A stretch of DNA of 64,000 nt. Source: Yponomeuta sedellus. Lineage: Eukaryota; Arthropoda; Insecta; Lepidoptera; Yponomeutidae. The notes beneath the pieces are model-generated. The model saw only the letters and a list, made by a program, of their open reading frames with translations, was not told the origin of the DNA and made no database searches. Position 1 is the stretch's first letter, and every line of letters starts with the position of its first letter. This document shows, piece by piece, positions 10,680 to 18,807 of this stretch. The DNA lies in NCBI GenBank assembly GCA_934045075.1, contig OW203722.1, positions 17,949,486 through 18,013,485 on the forward strand, read 5' to 3'. The translations under genes were made by a program, and so were the position numbers.

Positions 10680-11168
10680 CTAAATAAATTCTATAACATT
10701 ATTTTCATAAAACCATTTCTTGACACATAGTACATTTTTCAACGCACATTGTTTGTGGTGAGAAAAACACGTAAAATTGCATACACTATATTTATCATGC
10801 AGGTATTTTATATTAGGACATTGATTTTCCTCGATATTAATAACACAACAATCACCACAAAGTTTATTTACCCACATGATTTTTTCTAAACCTTTTACAA
10901 AAATTTTCTTATTCCTCAATAAACTATAAATTAACCTATGAAATTCGCGGTAGTCAATAAAACCTTCACGCCAATAAATTCCTCTATTCTTTTCCAACCA
11001 AACAACTTGCTTTTTTTCGCTATCTGATAAAGTAGAAAATGGATAAGGAGGTTTTACCAAGTAGACCATAGTAAATTCTTTAGTAGCGAGAGCAAACTCT
11101 TTAATAATAAAATTATTTTTATAATCTCTAAATCCTTGTAAATCTACAAAAATATGTTCAGAATTCAT
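10680..11168 (-). CDS. Polinton Cys-rich protein, possibly a degenerate RNase H/DEDD-fold domain
   Basis: 162 aa. The N-terminus VDLQGFRD (8-15) followed by NFIIKEFA resembles the first strands of a DEDD-type exonuclease fold, and VKGLEK (about 92-97) resembles the next conserved block of a protein I have seen beside capsid genes in arthropod Polintons. The expected D-x-E of an active site reads D-x-Q, so activity is doubtful. The C-terminal third is rich in Cys and His (CGDCC, then NFTCFSHHKQC), suggesting metal binding. Its ATG overlaps the stop of the major capsid gene (ATGA, 11165-11168). It is the last gene of the minus-strand block. Fold assignment is inference; the open frame and position are direct. 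Confidence 0.75.
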   Translation of the reverse strand: MNSEHIFVDLQGFRDYKNNFIIKEFALATKEFTMVYLVKPPYPFSTLSDSEKKQVVWLEKNRGIYWREGFIDYREFHRLIYSLLRNKKIFVKGLEKIMWVNKLCGDCCVINIEENQCPNIKYLHDKYSVCNFTCFSHHKQCALKNVLCVKKWFYENNVIEFI

Positions 11169-12379
11169 GTTATTTTTTTAACGATGTTAGAAAGTGGTTT
11201 ATATTCGATTACACAATCGTTTAGTATGAGGCAGTAAGCAGAAGTTTGATCTGGTATTTCTAAATCACTCTCTATTTCTACTCTAACATCAATGGGACCT
11301 GTCTTCAGGGTCTCATTTTGCCTGCAGCAATCTATTACAAATAATGGTGCTTTATCTTTGAAATCCTTCAGATTTAACAACGGCTCACACCGACGTCCAT
11401 AGTAAGACTGTTGGAATCTAGCGTACTGCTCATATAATATCATATACCTTTCTTCAGTAAACTTAATATTGAGACTTTCATATGGAAAGTAAGTTGAATT
11501 TAAAAAAACCTTGACATCACGTACATAACAATGATCAAAGTGAGACATGTCTTTCATACCTAAACTTTTCCGATTAGTTTGTAAACCAATAATCACATAA
11601 CGTGGTTTCTCTAATTGAGATGTGGTTTTTATAGACCAAGTATGTTTTGTAGTCTGTGGTAAAAGAGGGTATTCATAGAGATCCCAATTCCTAAATGCTA
11701 AACTGATAGGTCTATCTTTCTCCAAACATCTCAGCAAGTTAACTCTTTCACGATCAGATACTTTTATATGCGGTACTCTCCATACAATTTTGTTAATGGT
11801 TATGTCATCTAACACTTCATTAGTGGTTAATTTAATAGAATTAAGGTTTGTATTACTACGCAAAAGAACCAGCTCATGTTTACAGTTCATTATTATTTTA
11901 TTATAATCTTCAGCGAAACCTAAAACTTTATTCAATGGGATACAGGCGGAAAAATTACCAGTAGTATTTTTTATTCCATCAATGTCCCACCCCCATAGCC
12001 GTGACATTTTTGATTCATTTTCATTCATCGAGAGCAATGATTTAATAGTAGTTGTGATCCCAGCATTTTTTATCCTATCAATTTCTACGCCATTTAGTTC
12101 ATATCGAATGTCTTGGAAAAGAAAAAGCGCTGCATTATTCACCAACTCAATATTACTCACTCTCTCTTTTTTATCGCCATTTGGACGGTGCACTGTGATA
12201 GAACCTTCGATGTATAGTGTACTCTGTGACGGTAAGACGTATAAGTCTTGTTGATTGATGGGAATGCGTATTTCATCGTTTTTGTTAAAACTATTAATGT
12301 AGGGCTTATACGAATGGATTTGGTAGCTTTCAATGCTGTTGTCGTAGGCGAAAGAATCCAAGATATTTAAGATATTCAT
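11165..12379 (-). CDS. MCP: Polinton major capsid protein (double jelly-roll)
   Basis: 404 aa, the length and position expected for the Polinton/adintovirus major capsid (hexon-like) protein, a double jelly-roll that trimerises to build an icosahedral shell. Recognisable conserved stretch at about 55-110: LYIEGSITV, NNAALFLFQDIRYELNGVEID and the following IKN(A)GI. Further family-like blocks are IVWRVPHIKVSD and, near the C-terminus, EIESDLEIP. There is no signal peptide or membrane segment. The frame is intact. Its start overlaps the stop of the 48-aa gene (ATGA at 12376-12379) and its own stop overlaps the next ATG (11165-11168). Assignment rests on family memory plus neighbours, not on a structure comparison. 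Confidence 0.9.
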   Translation of the reverse strand: MNILNILDSFAYDNSIESYQIHSYKPYINSFNKNDEIRIPINQQDLYVLPSQSTLYIEGSITVHRPNGDKKERVSNIELVNNAALFLFQDIRYELNGVEIDRIKNAGITTTIKSLLSMNENESKMSRLWGWDIDGIKNTTGNFSACIPLNKVLGFAEDYNKIIMNCKHELVLLRSNTNLNSIKLTTNEVLDDITINKIVWRVPHIKVSDRERVNLLRCLEKDRPISLAFRNWDLYEYPLLPQTTKHTWSIKTTSQLEKPRYVIIGLQTNRKSLGMKDMSHFDHCYVRDVKVFLNSTYFPYESLNIKFTEERYMILYEQYARFQQSYYGRRCEPLLNLKDFKDKAPLFVIDCCRQNETLKTGPIDVRVEIESDLEIPDQTSAYCLILNDCVIEYKPLSNIVKKIT

Positions 12380-12522
12380 TTTATGACTTTTAAGTATCTG
12401 AGAAATTGTTTATTTTCCTTAGTCAGTTTTTTCTTTTTAGCAGGTGGTTTCTGTTGCGGTGGATGTGTTGTACTGAGATCTTTGGTTTCGGGTACCAATG
12501 TTTTATTTATGAAATCTATCAT
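12376..12522 (-). CDS. Polinton 48-aa basic protein between penton and major capsid genes
   Basis: A short open frame that exactly fills the space between the penton-like and major capsid genes, with ATGA overlaps at both ends (12519-12522 and 12376-12379). The protein begins MIDFINKTLVPETKDL, has a proline/glutamine linker and a lysine run (AKKKK, 29-32), and ends LTKENKQFLRYLKVIK. I recall a similar L(T)KEN..FL ending in small proteins at this place in other Polintons. The exact packing of start and stop argues that it is translated. It could be a capsid cement or scaffold peptide; that is a guess. Confidence 0.75.
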   Translation of the reverse strand: MIDFINKTLVPETKDLSTTHPPQQKPPAKKKKLTKENKQFLRYLKVIK

Positions 12523-13190
12523 TTTCGTCTTAGGTGTAAATATAACTGTAGTTCTTCTTGTCGTAGATTTATAAGGTTGTTATTTGCATCCAAAATCCTT
12601 ATATTAATCTCGCTAACTGTATTTTGATTTACTGGGAAATATATCAAATTTTTTGGGATTTCTATAATCCTGTACCCTGGCGGTACATTAGGTGCAAATT
12701 CGTAAATTATATGGCTAGGCTTCCCATTTATGTACGATCCGCTCACGATATCACATTCTATTCGAACGATGGTTGTTGGTAGAATGTTTACAGGGAAGAG
12801 AGACTCATGTAATATATTAGCTTTAAGAGTCTGATTTCCAAAACCCAATATCCTTCCGATTGAACCGGATTTCTCAAAATGAATATCTTTTGAACAAATT
12901 ATTTTTGTGCTCAAAGTGTTATTGTTACATATCAAATTAAACGTACAGTCTACTAAATTTGTTTTTAAAAAGTCATTTATATCTAATAGCTCGTATGATC
13001 CTTCGGGTATTTCAATCATTTCGTTGTCGCCATAATGAAATTTGTTGTTGTAGCATTCTATGTTAGGAATCGAATTAAACGTCGAAAAAAAGATCAGCCC
13101 ACATTCATATTCACCATCAAGCTGCAGAGCCGGCGAATAAAATGTTGACAAAGCTGGTTTACAACCGGTTATTGATAGCGTGAATGACAT
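12519..13190 (-). CDS. Polinton minor capsid protein (penton-like, single jelly-roll)
   Basis: 223 aa, the usual length of the Polinton PX-type minor capsid protein, which forms the fivefold vertices. Characteristic stretches are FFSTFNSIPNI (34-44) and IEIPEGSYELLDI (59-71), followed by a FLK.. helix and beta-rich sequence. The short N-terminus has no arm or signal peptide. It starts 31 bp after the protease gene stops and ends in an ATGA overlap with the 48-aa gene. The frame is intact. Confidence 0.88.
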   Translation of the reverse strand: MSFTLSITGCKPALSTFYSPALQLDGEYECGLIFFSTFNSIPNIECYNNKFHYGDNEMIEIPEGSYELLDINDFLKTNLVDCTFNLICNNNTLSTKIICSKDIHFEKSGSIGRILGFGNQTLKANILHESLFPVNILPTTIVRIECDIVSGSYINGKPSHIIYEFAPNVPPGYRIIEIPKNLIYFPVNQNTVSEINIRILDANNNLINLRQEELQLYLHLRRK

Positions 13191-13221
13191 CGTAATAATG
13201 GTGAGAATAGTTTATGATTTC

Positions 13222-13617
13222 TTAATATAAATGTTTCAACCAGAATGTTTTTAAAAATTTTATGCATAAATGACCGCAATTATAGGTGTTGTTTTGTTGA
13301 TAGTTCATATAACTATAATAAACGTTAGTGTTTTTTGTTAAGTACTTGATTAATTCTACAGGTGGTTTTAAACCATAACTATCAAAGTACACGCTGTAAT
13401 TATTTATCTTAATGTAGGCTACCCAGTGAGTTCCCGGATTTATTGAATTATCTAGATTCAGGATAGCGCACTCGATGTTATTTGATTTGCTTGGTAAAGT
13501 GTCTCTCATATAGACACCTCGAAAGTATGGGATGTCCCGAGTATAATATATTAAATCTATATTACTCAGTGCTCGTCTGGGTAACCTTTTAACTAGTTTT
13601 TTGAAGAATGTACGCAC
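13222..13617 (-). CDS. PRO: Polinton adenain-like maturation protease
   Basis: 131 aa, a compact member of the adenovirus-protease (C5) type of cysteine peptidases that process capsid and core proteins after assembly. Catalytic residues can be placed: His64 in GTHW, Asp79 in FDSYG, Gln107 or Gln108 in the NYQQNN turn, and Cys114 in YNCGHLC, in the order H-D-Q-C. It is shorter than human adenain (~204 aa), as is usual for Polintons. The first 24 bp of this gene plus one base overlap the end of the PLA2 gene in another frame (13593-13617). The N-terminal RRLPRR-like stretch is basic. Confidence 0.92.
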   Translation of the reverse strand: MRTFFKKLVKRLPRRALSNIDLIYYTRDIPYFRGVYMRDTLPSKSNNIECAILNLDNSINPGTHWVAYIKINNYSVYFDSYGLKPPVELIKYLTKNTNVYYSYMNYQQNNTYNCGHLCIKFLKTFWLKHLY

Positions 13618-14321
13618 AATCCCTTACCTGTCTTGTATGGTTTGATGTATAAACCTTTGCCTAAGGAGATCGATTCCATCATTTTATTGTGACGCACGGA
13701 TTCAGAAAGATTTTTTTGGGCTGACTTGTAATCATTAACTGCTTTTGCTATTCCACCAATACCTCCAGCTAAAGAACCCAATGCTGATAGACCAGCAAAA
13801 ATAGGAATGAGTGGAAGTATTCCTCCAGTTTTAGGGATGGGAATAATTCTTGGCAGCTTCATATTATTTTTCTTATGAAATATTTTTTTTGCTGCTAAGT
13901 ATGCAAACTGAATAGCATCTTGAATATTTTTAGGTTTCTTTTTTTTCAGATGCGATTTTAATTTAGCCATAGAAGTTTTGAATGATTTAATTCCAGCACC
14001 CGATTTAATTTTTGCTTTCATTACTTTATTCACCAACCATGATGCAACTTTTTCACCTCTGCTAGCATCTTCTGATTTTAATCGTTGCTTTGCCATCTTT
14101 CTTAGCTCTAAGTCAGCCTTATGCCGATCTTCTAAACTTGAATACTTTGAATAAGCTATGTCGTGCAGCATACAAGCGCTGTCCAAAGGGTTTATGCCTT
14201 TATCGCCTCTTTGCAAACGTTCTTGTAATCGAGTACCTGGACCGCAGTAGTTGTAGCCTGGTAAGTGTAACTCTATTGGTAAATTATTGATTAAAGTATT
14301 GAGAAGTCCTTTCCCTTTCAT
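13593..14321 (-). CDS. Polinton PLA2 plus membrane-active minor core protein
   Basis: 242 aa with two modules. The N-terminal part is a parvovirus-VP1-like phospholipase A2 domain: Ca-loop YCGPGT (25-30), catalytic HD (53-54) with Tyr57, and a second Asp at 70. Such domains breach endosomal membranes during particle entry. A lysine-rich linker (about 100-130) follows. The C-terminal part holds KLPRIIPIPKTGGILP (155-170) and a glycine-rich hydrophobic stretch to about 192, as in adenoviral pX/pVI-type proteins, then GKGLYIKPYKTGKGL. Two adenain-type cleavage consensus sites are visible: MKGK|G at the very N-terminus and LAGG|I near residue 187. It lies 49 bp downstream of the integrase gene and overlaps the protease by 25 bp. 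Confidence 0.9.
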   Translation of the reverse strand: MKGKGLLNTLINNLPIELHLPGYNYCGPGTRLQERLQRGDKGINPLDSACMLHDIAYSKYSSLEDRHKADLELRKMAKQRLKSEDASRGEKVASWLVNKVMKAKIKSGAGIKSFKTSMAKLKSHLKKKKPKNIQDAIQFAYLAAKKIFHKKNNMKLPRIIPIPKTGGILPLIPIFAGLSALGSLAGGIGGIAKAVNDYKSAQKNLSESVRHNKMMESISLGKGLYIKPYKTGKGLCVHSSKN

Positions 14322-14370
14322 AACTAACGATGTAATGAAAAATAAGTTAACTAATCTGTAGTGATATACT

Positions 14371-15303
14371 TCAATGCTTTATTATAGCACTTTTATTAAT
14401 CCAACTATTTTCCTCTTGACCTAAGCCGAGCCATTTAACAAGATATTTGTTTCCCTTTTTTTTAATTACCTTCTCAACTAAATAAATATTGGGACAGCTA
14501 GTTTTTTGCAGTTCGTGTTCGTAAAAACAACCTTTTATTGGTATACAATGTTGATCTCGTATGTAATATGTTGTGGGTATAGATTTTATTACTTTTACAA
14601 CAGTGAATAATTCGGTAGACCAGTTTGGTGTATATCCTTTTTGAAAATCTCCTTTGTGCTTGCTGATACGGACAAAGTCTCCAACACGAAATTTAATTTT
14701 CTTTGCAGGTAAGGAAGGTTGTGATTTGTTTATATTACATGCAACGAGTGATTCATTTAACTTGTTTATTTCAGACGGCATATGTTTTGTAGTGCGATGC
14801 ATAGTATTATTATAGCTCTTAACTATATCACATAAAGGTTCTCCAATCCACTTATAATTTCCAAACAAGCTAAAATGTTTAAACAACTTGCTCTTCAAAG
14901 TTCTTATTAATCTTTCTACTATAGACGCTTTTTTTGTTGAATAAGTTGAATAATGATTTATTTTCCATCGGTTCGTAAGCTTCTGAAAAACGTCATTGTG
15001 AAATTCGGTACCCTTGTCGGTTTGTAAATTAGCAGGTGATCGGCCTTCTTGTAAAACCTTATCAAACGCTAGAGACACCTCAGTTTTTGTTTTATTCTTT
15101 AATGGAGCGATCCATGCGTATTTAGAAAAAGCATCGATGACTACTAAAATAAATTTGAATCCTTTGTTAACCTTCTGATAGTTTTGCATATCAATCAAAT
15201 CGGCTTGCCATAAATCATCAATCCCTTTTAAAATAACAGAACGACGTGGGAAATTTCTTCTAGCTGCTTTATGGATTTCATTTACAACAGATTGTTTGCT
15301 CAT
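14371..15303 (-). CDS. INT: Polinton retrovirus-type integrase with chromodomain
   Basis: 310 aa, rve/DDE family; inserts the linear element into host DNA with 6-bp duplications. N-terminal block NEIHKAARRNFPRR, then the catalytic core: Asp35 in WQADLIDM, Asp96 in LQTDKGTEF and Glu130 in ASIVERLIRT. The core is followed by RVGDFVRISKHKGDFQKGY, the SH3-like region (about 207-225), and a C-terminal chromodomain from about 272 (YLVEKVIKKKGNKYLVKWLG, then W300), which in relatives steers insertion to chromatin marks. There is no HHCC finger in this frame. Its ATG overlaps the stop of the fibre-like gene (ATGA, 15300-15303). All catalytic residues are present. Confidence 0.95.
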   Translation of the reverse strand: MSKQSVVNEIHKAARRNFPRRSVILKGIDDLWQADLIDMQNYQKVNKGFKFILVVIDAFSKYAWIAPLKNKTKTEVSLAFDKVLQEGRSPANLQTDKGTEFHNDVFQKLTNRWKINHYSTYSTKKASIVERLIRTLKSKLFKHFSLFGNYKWIGEPLCDIVKSYNNTMHRTTKHMPSEINKLNESLVACNINKSQPSLPAKKIKFRVGDFVRISKHKGDFQKGYTPNWSTELFTVVKVIKSIPTTYYIRDQHCIPIKGCFYEHELQKTSCPNIYLVEKVIKKKGNKYLVKWLGLGQEENSWINKSAIIKH

Positions 15304-15662
15304 GCTGGTTTCGATGAGTCTCTGAGTGCTACTATATGATCTTTAATAATATTACTCGCTTCTACCTTTGAACACTTCTCATCTAACTGTTTCTGTAGCA
15401 GTTGTATTTGAGTTTTTATACTTTTAAGTTCATTAATGAAATCTTGTTTTTTACAATATAATTTATTGTTTTTTTCTACATACTCCTTGCTAACAGCTTC
15501 ATCTGCTGCTACAGCTAACGGTAATCCTCTCAATATACATTGTTTTAAGTCGTAAACTCCTGACTCATTTTTACTTAGCCCTGTGTTTATAGGAACCAAA
15601 TTTAATGGATCTGACACACGCAGTCTTTTATGAACATGATGTCCAAATTTATCTATATTCAT
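15300..15662 (-). CDS. Polinton fibre-like coiled-coil protein
   Basis: 120 aa. The start MNIDKFGHHVHKR resembles the N-terminal peptide of short proteins at this place in other Polintons. Residues near 50-66 (ADEAVSKEYVEKN) match the DAVxKxYV motif that recurs in phage and viral fibre proteins just before trimeric shafts, and the rest (about 70-105) is a heptad-like coiled coil (IKTQIQLLQKQLDEK). It is much shorter than a full fibre and lacks an obvious head. It is translationally coupled to the integrase by an ATGA overlap. I infer a vertex-attached trimeric rod; no receptor-binding domain can be seen. Confidence 0.6.
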   Translation of the reverse strand: MNIDKFGHHVHKRLRVSDPLNLVPINTGLSKNESGVYDLKQCILRGLPLAVAADEAVSKEYVEKNNKLYCKKQDFINELKSIKTQIQLLQKQLDEKCSKVEASNIIKDHIVALRDSSKPA

Positions 15663-15730
15663 CTTGTAAATAGTGTGAAGGTTAGAGTAGAAATAAAATA
15701 AAATATAGATTACATAAGTATTTATTCATT

Positions 15731-16675
15731 TTATATCACACCACGTTTTTTCAGTTCTGTTAAAACTGATACAATTTCATCATCTAAGCCAGTATTACCG
15801 GCATCTTTCGAAGCTATTAATAATTTCAATGTTTCAACTAATTCGTTTGGATCATTCCAAAAAATGTAATCTACTTTGTTATCAACTTTTTTAAGCAATG
15901 ATAAACCCTTTCCTTTGGAAACATTGGCGGAACATAATAAGGGTTTTACAATTTGTAAATACTTAAATCCTCTGTTGCTATTGATTGGTTGATTGGGATC
16001 ATATTTACGTCGATGAGCGTTTGTGCTTATTAGTATAAATTTATAATTCCTTTTATCATCTTCAGTGATAATGTTTAGATCAGGATTTTTTTTGTAAAGT
16101 AATTCACTGAGTCCATTAGTTTTGACATACGAATGACCTGCTATTTCAAATGCATCATTAGTTATGGAGAGCGGTGCTGATCCTATCATAGGTTTTCCAT
16201 TTTCCAATCTAATTCCATAAGGTACATCTTTGAATACTTCTGATGATAAAGACCATGACGATAAAGACTTTGCATTTGGTGTTGAAGCACCATCCGAATT
16301 TGTTTCAAAAAATATGTCACTCATGTTATTTCTAAGACTTTGATTCAGTTCAGAGTCACTTATGTTATCATCGCTGTTACTAGCATTCGATACCTCTTGG
16401 AGTGATTCCCTTGAAGAGCTAATTTCAGAAAATTTTCGTTTCTTCGTAGGTGTAGACTGTCGTGCTAAATGTTCAAGCGAATCAACATCTTCATTACTTA
16501 ACTGTTCTTGATACGGGGTTCTCGTTAGCTGTTTAAGTGGATCTGTTACTGGTTTGAACATAGTTTCTAATGCCAACTCAGAATCCATTTTAGTATTTTT
16601 CATGTTTTGAACCTTCTTTTTAACAGCCTCAGCAGACTTAATTATTTGTTGTTTAATTGATTTTTCATCACACAT
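15731..16675 (-). CDS. Polinton DUF8207-like protein
   Basis: 314 aa. The N-terminal half (1-150) is low-complexity, with a short coiled coil, a TKKRK nuclear-like signal (77-81) and many Ser, Glu and Asp. The C-terminal half is the conserved part: YGIR (153-156), KPMIGSAPLSI (161-171), YVKTNGLSELL (183-193), TNAHRRKY (218-225), then YIFWNDPNELVETLKLLIAS (270-289) and AGNTGLDDEI. This matches from memory the uncharacterised protein found beside the ATPase and integrase in many arthropod Polintons. Function unknown. It lies 81 bp after the ATPase and 68 bp before the fibre-like gene, and the latter gap contains TATA- and AATAAA-like sequence, so a new transcript may start there. Confidence 0.72.
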   Translation of the reverse strand: MCDEKSIKQQIIKSAEAVKKKVQNMKNTKMDSELALETMFKPVTDPLKQLTRTPYQEQLSNEDVDSLEHLARQSTPTKKRKFSEISSSRESLQEVSNASNSDDNISDSELNQSLRNNMSDIFFETNSDGASTPNAKSLSSWSLSSEVFKDVPYGIRLENGKPMIGSAPLSITNDAFEIAGHSYVKTNGLSELLYKKNPDLNIITEDDKRNYKFILISTNAHRRKYDPNQPINSNRGFKYLQIVKPLLCSANVSKGKGLSLLKKVDNKVDYIFWNDPNELVETLKLLIASKDAGNTGLDDEIVSVLTELKKRGVI

Positions 16676-16756
16676 TTTTTCTTATTTTACAACTACTCGC
16701 ATATAAAGAAGATAAGAAAGTGGCTTCTGATTTAAAAAAAACGGCATTTATGTATC

Positions 16757-17446
16757 TCACTCGTCGAAAGTAATAAAGGTGTCGAATTTCATTCTGTAGC
16801 ATCCGTTATTTCTTTGACAGTCTTTATTAATCACTAAATAGCTAAATGTATCTTTCCAAACTTGTGAACAAAGTTCGCGAAATTGATGCCAAGGCATATC
16901 AGTGTTCACATGTTCATCATAAATATGACGTAAGTTAATATCATCCTGTTTGAATATGATGAGTAGATTTGCATTGTCGCGAACCAGTTGTTTTGGGACT
17001 TTGCTATAAGTTTGGTTCAAATAAAAACAGTCTATATTTTTATGTCTACCCATGGCAAAGTAATCACGAATGTTATTTTGATTTTCACAGGCAACATCGT
17101 CGAAAATAATGACAGAATTTTGAGACGCTAAGCTTGGATTTAAGACTTCTTTGTTATCGCGATATTTATAATAACGTATTCCTGGAACGAGATTCATTAC
17201 CTTCTCTAAAAATATGTATTTTGGTTGATACAACGTTTTCGAATAAACGTACACGTTACGGAAATGTAAACCATTAGGATGTAAAAGTAACCCAAGGACT
17301 AAGTTTGTTTTTCCGCAGTTAGACGGTCCGCAAACTATACAACGGATGGTGTTTGGTAAAAGCTTTCCGTGACGATATGTATTTTTTTCAGATCCTACAT
17401 CAATATTCTCAAGATTTAGTGATGTAGGTTGTTTAACAAATTTCAT
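16757..17446 (-). CDS. ATP: Polinton genome-packaging ATPase (FtsK/HerA type)
   Basis: 229 aa, the normal length. Walker A GPSNCGKT (40-47), Walker B VIIFDD (112-117), a GRHKN arginine-finger candidate (133-137) and the sensor region FYLNQTYSKVPKQLVRDNAN (141-160). Homologues translocate DNA into preformed capsids using ATP. It is the first gene inside the right TIR on the minus strand, about 118 bp from it. The short N-terminal extension and intact motifs suggest a functional protein. Confidence 0.95.
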   Translation of the reverse strand: MKFVKQPTSLNLENIDVGSEKNTYRHGKLLPNTIRCIVCGPSNCGKTNLVLGLLLHPNGLHFRNVYVYSKTLYQPKYIFLEKVMNLVPGIRYYKYRDNKEVLNPSLASQNSVIIFDDVACENQNNIRDYFAMGRHKNIDCFYLNQTYSKVPKQLVRDNANLLIIFKQDDINLRHIYDEHVNTDMPWHQFRELCSQVWKDTFSYLVINKDCQRNNGCYRMKFDTFITFDE

Positions 17447-17564
17447 TTTTGGAGAAATATGTTACCAGTGATGTCCTCATTACTGAAATGCGATCATCAC
17501 GATTAAACTTCAGTATTTATCTGTGTTACTAACATCATTTCATTTCCTGCCGCAAGTAAAATTC
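17447..17564 (-). promoter_or_regulatory. Likely leader/promoter of the minus-strand gene block
   Basis: 118 bp between the right TIR and the ATPase start. A weak TATA-like GATAAATACTG is readable on the minus strand about 60 bp upstream of the ATG. Assignment is by position only. Confidence 0.35.
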
Positions 17565-17701
17565 AGAATCAATCAATATTATTGGGTATTCTGGAACAGA
17601 TGTAATGAGTTTGAGTGAACGACAAGCCGCGCCAACCGGCGCGGTGCGTCGTGAGCTCAAACGAATGGAAGCTGGTCCAGAATGCCCAATAACATCCTAC
17701 T
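17565..17701 (-). repeat. Polinton right TIR
   Basis: Inverted copy of 3746-3882; the outer ~80 bp are identical and seven substitutions lie further in. It keeps the internal hairpin with the CCGCGCC/GGCGCGG core and ends CATCCTACT. Confidence 0.93.
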
Positions 17702-17707
17702 TCCATA
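17702..17707 (+). repeat. Polinton target-site duplication, right copy (TCCATA)
   Basis: Exact match to 3740-3745, directly abutting the right TIR. Confidence 0.93.
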
Positions 17708-18807
17708 AGGTAGTTTTTGGCCTGTTAGCAATATAGCGCGTTATTAACTAAAAGTTATTTGAGTATGAAGTTGTCATATTTGTAGCCTGTCATCTTGTCC
17801 GTTTTCTAGAGCATTACGTCAGTTCACGTTAGCGTGTGAATGACCCAGCCTTATGTGATTTTATCGTTGGTAAACGAATCGTTGAAATTGAAAGTATCTT
17901 TTAGTTAAACGGCAATCAATTCAAATTTAATTATTGAAGTAAATTTTACGATTTGAAGGAAGATGCGGTCGACAAGATAATTTATTTAAATGAGATAATA
18001 CTAATGTAAGCATGTGATTTTCGATTTGGCTCGTAAACGTGCAATATCTTTCATCGAAAACGGTCTGTTGGGTAAAGTCTTTCGGCATAGACCACACTAG
18101 CCTATAATTCTTATTGTTTGGTAACACAGACGTGTTGTGATGTAGTTTGCTCATCGTTTTGCGACACTAAAGTATCTATACAAAAGTGAATTGTCAATTT
18201 CTCAGCTTTCAATGGCAGGCTCTTTGCACCATCTTCAGTTTGCGGTGTTGACCTACTTTAGTCTGGTCTTTCATGTCTTCTGTCTTTGAAATCCCTTGTT
18301 TTTACTTAAATACAAAAACTTAGCAGGTTGCAAGTGTCTAGTATTTTTGGTATTGGTTAGGCTCTCTCGGTACTATTTATTATATTTTCTAGTCATGACT
18401 GAAAACAAACTATAACGAAGAACAGATTATGTATGAATTAAAAACCTAATTATGTACAGGAGTTCTTTAAGTAGTATGTTTTTTTAGGAGTACCACAAAC
18501 TTAACTTACTTAAAATAAGCTTACCTCAGGTGACTCGTAATCACTTACTACACAAAAAGTACTTTAAGTCAGACCCTCATAGGAGGAATTCCCATACAAA
18601 GTAGTTTGTTTTTTACCTACGGCATGCCGGATCGCATTGAAACTTTGCCAATACGTTTAAAGGACAAAAAATGAGGTTTGATCGTGGTTAGAATAAGAAA
18701 GAAGATAATCGAAAAGAAATTATTGCCTGCTCAAGACGATAACTTCTTTTTAATAAGTTCATTTCCAACTTTAATGTATTACGCTGCTGCACCTTGCAAA
18801 ACAGTGT
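17708..18807. other. No recognisable feature
   Basis: Host sequence right of the Polinton. Short frames on both strands show no family resemblance or splice context. Confidence 0.45.

Larger units (their letters stand above)
3746..17701. mobile_element. Polinton/Maverick (adintovirus-like) integrated element, 13,956 bp
   Basis: The element is defined by a perfect 6-bp TSD, inverted termini starting AG, and the Polinton gene set: polB remnant, retroviral-type integrase with chromodomain, FtsK/HerA-type packaging ATPase, adenain-like protease, double and single jelly-roll capsid proteins and a PLA2 protein. Plus-strand genes occupy the left and middle, and a tightly packed minus-strand block fills 10680-17446, converging at about 10.6 kb. 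The first ~80 bp of the two TIRs are identical and all minus-strand frames are open, so the insertion looks fairly young. Polintons are usually 15-20 kb; the shortfall fits the internal deletion in polB. Relatives make or are suspected to make virus particles. This copy cannot encode a working polymerase. Confidence 0.96.

Noticed and set aside
11982..12254. Plus-strand frame inside the major capsid gene
   Set aside because: Shadow of the minus-strand gene, with no family likeness. The same holds for 12383-12627, 14090-14290 and 10238-10561.
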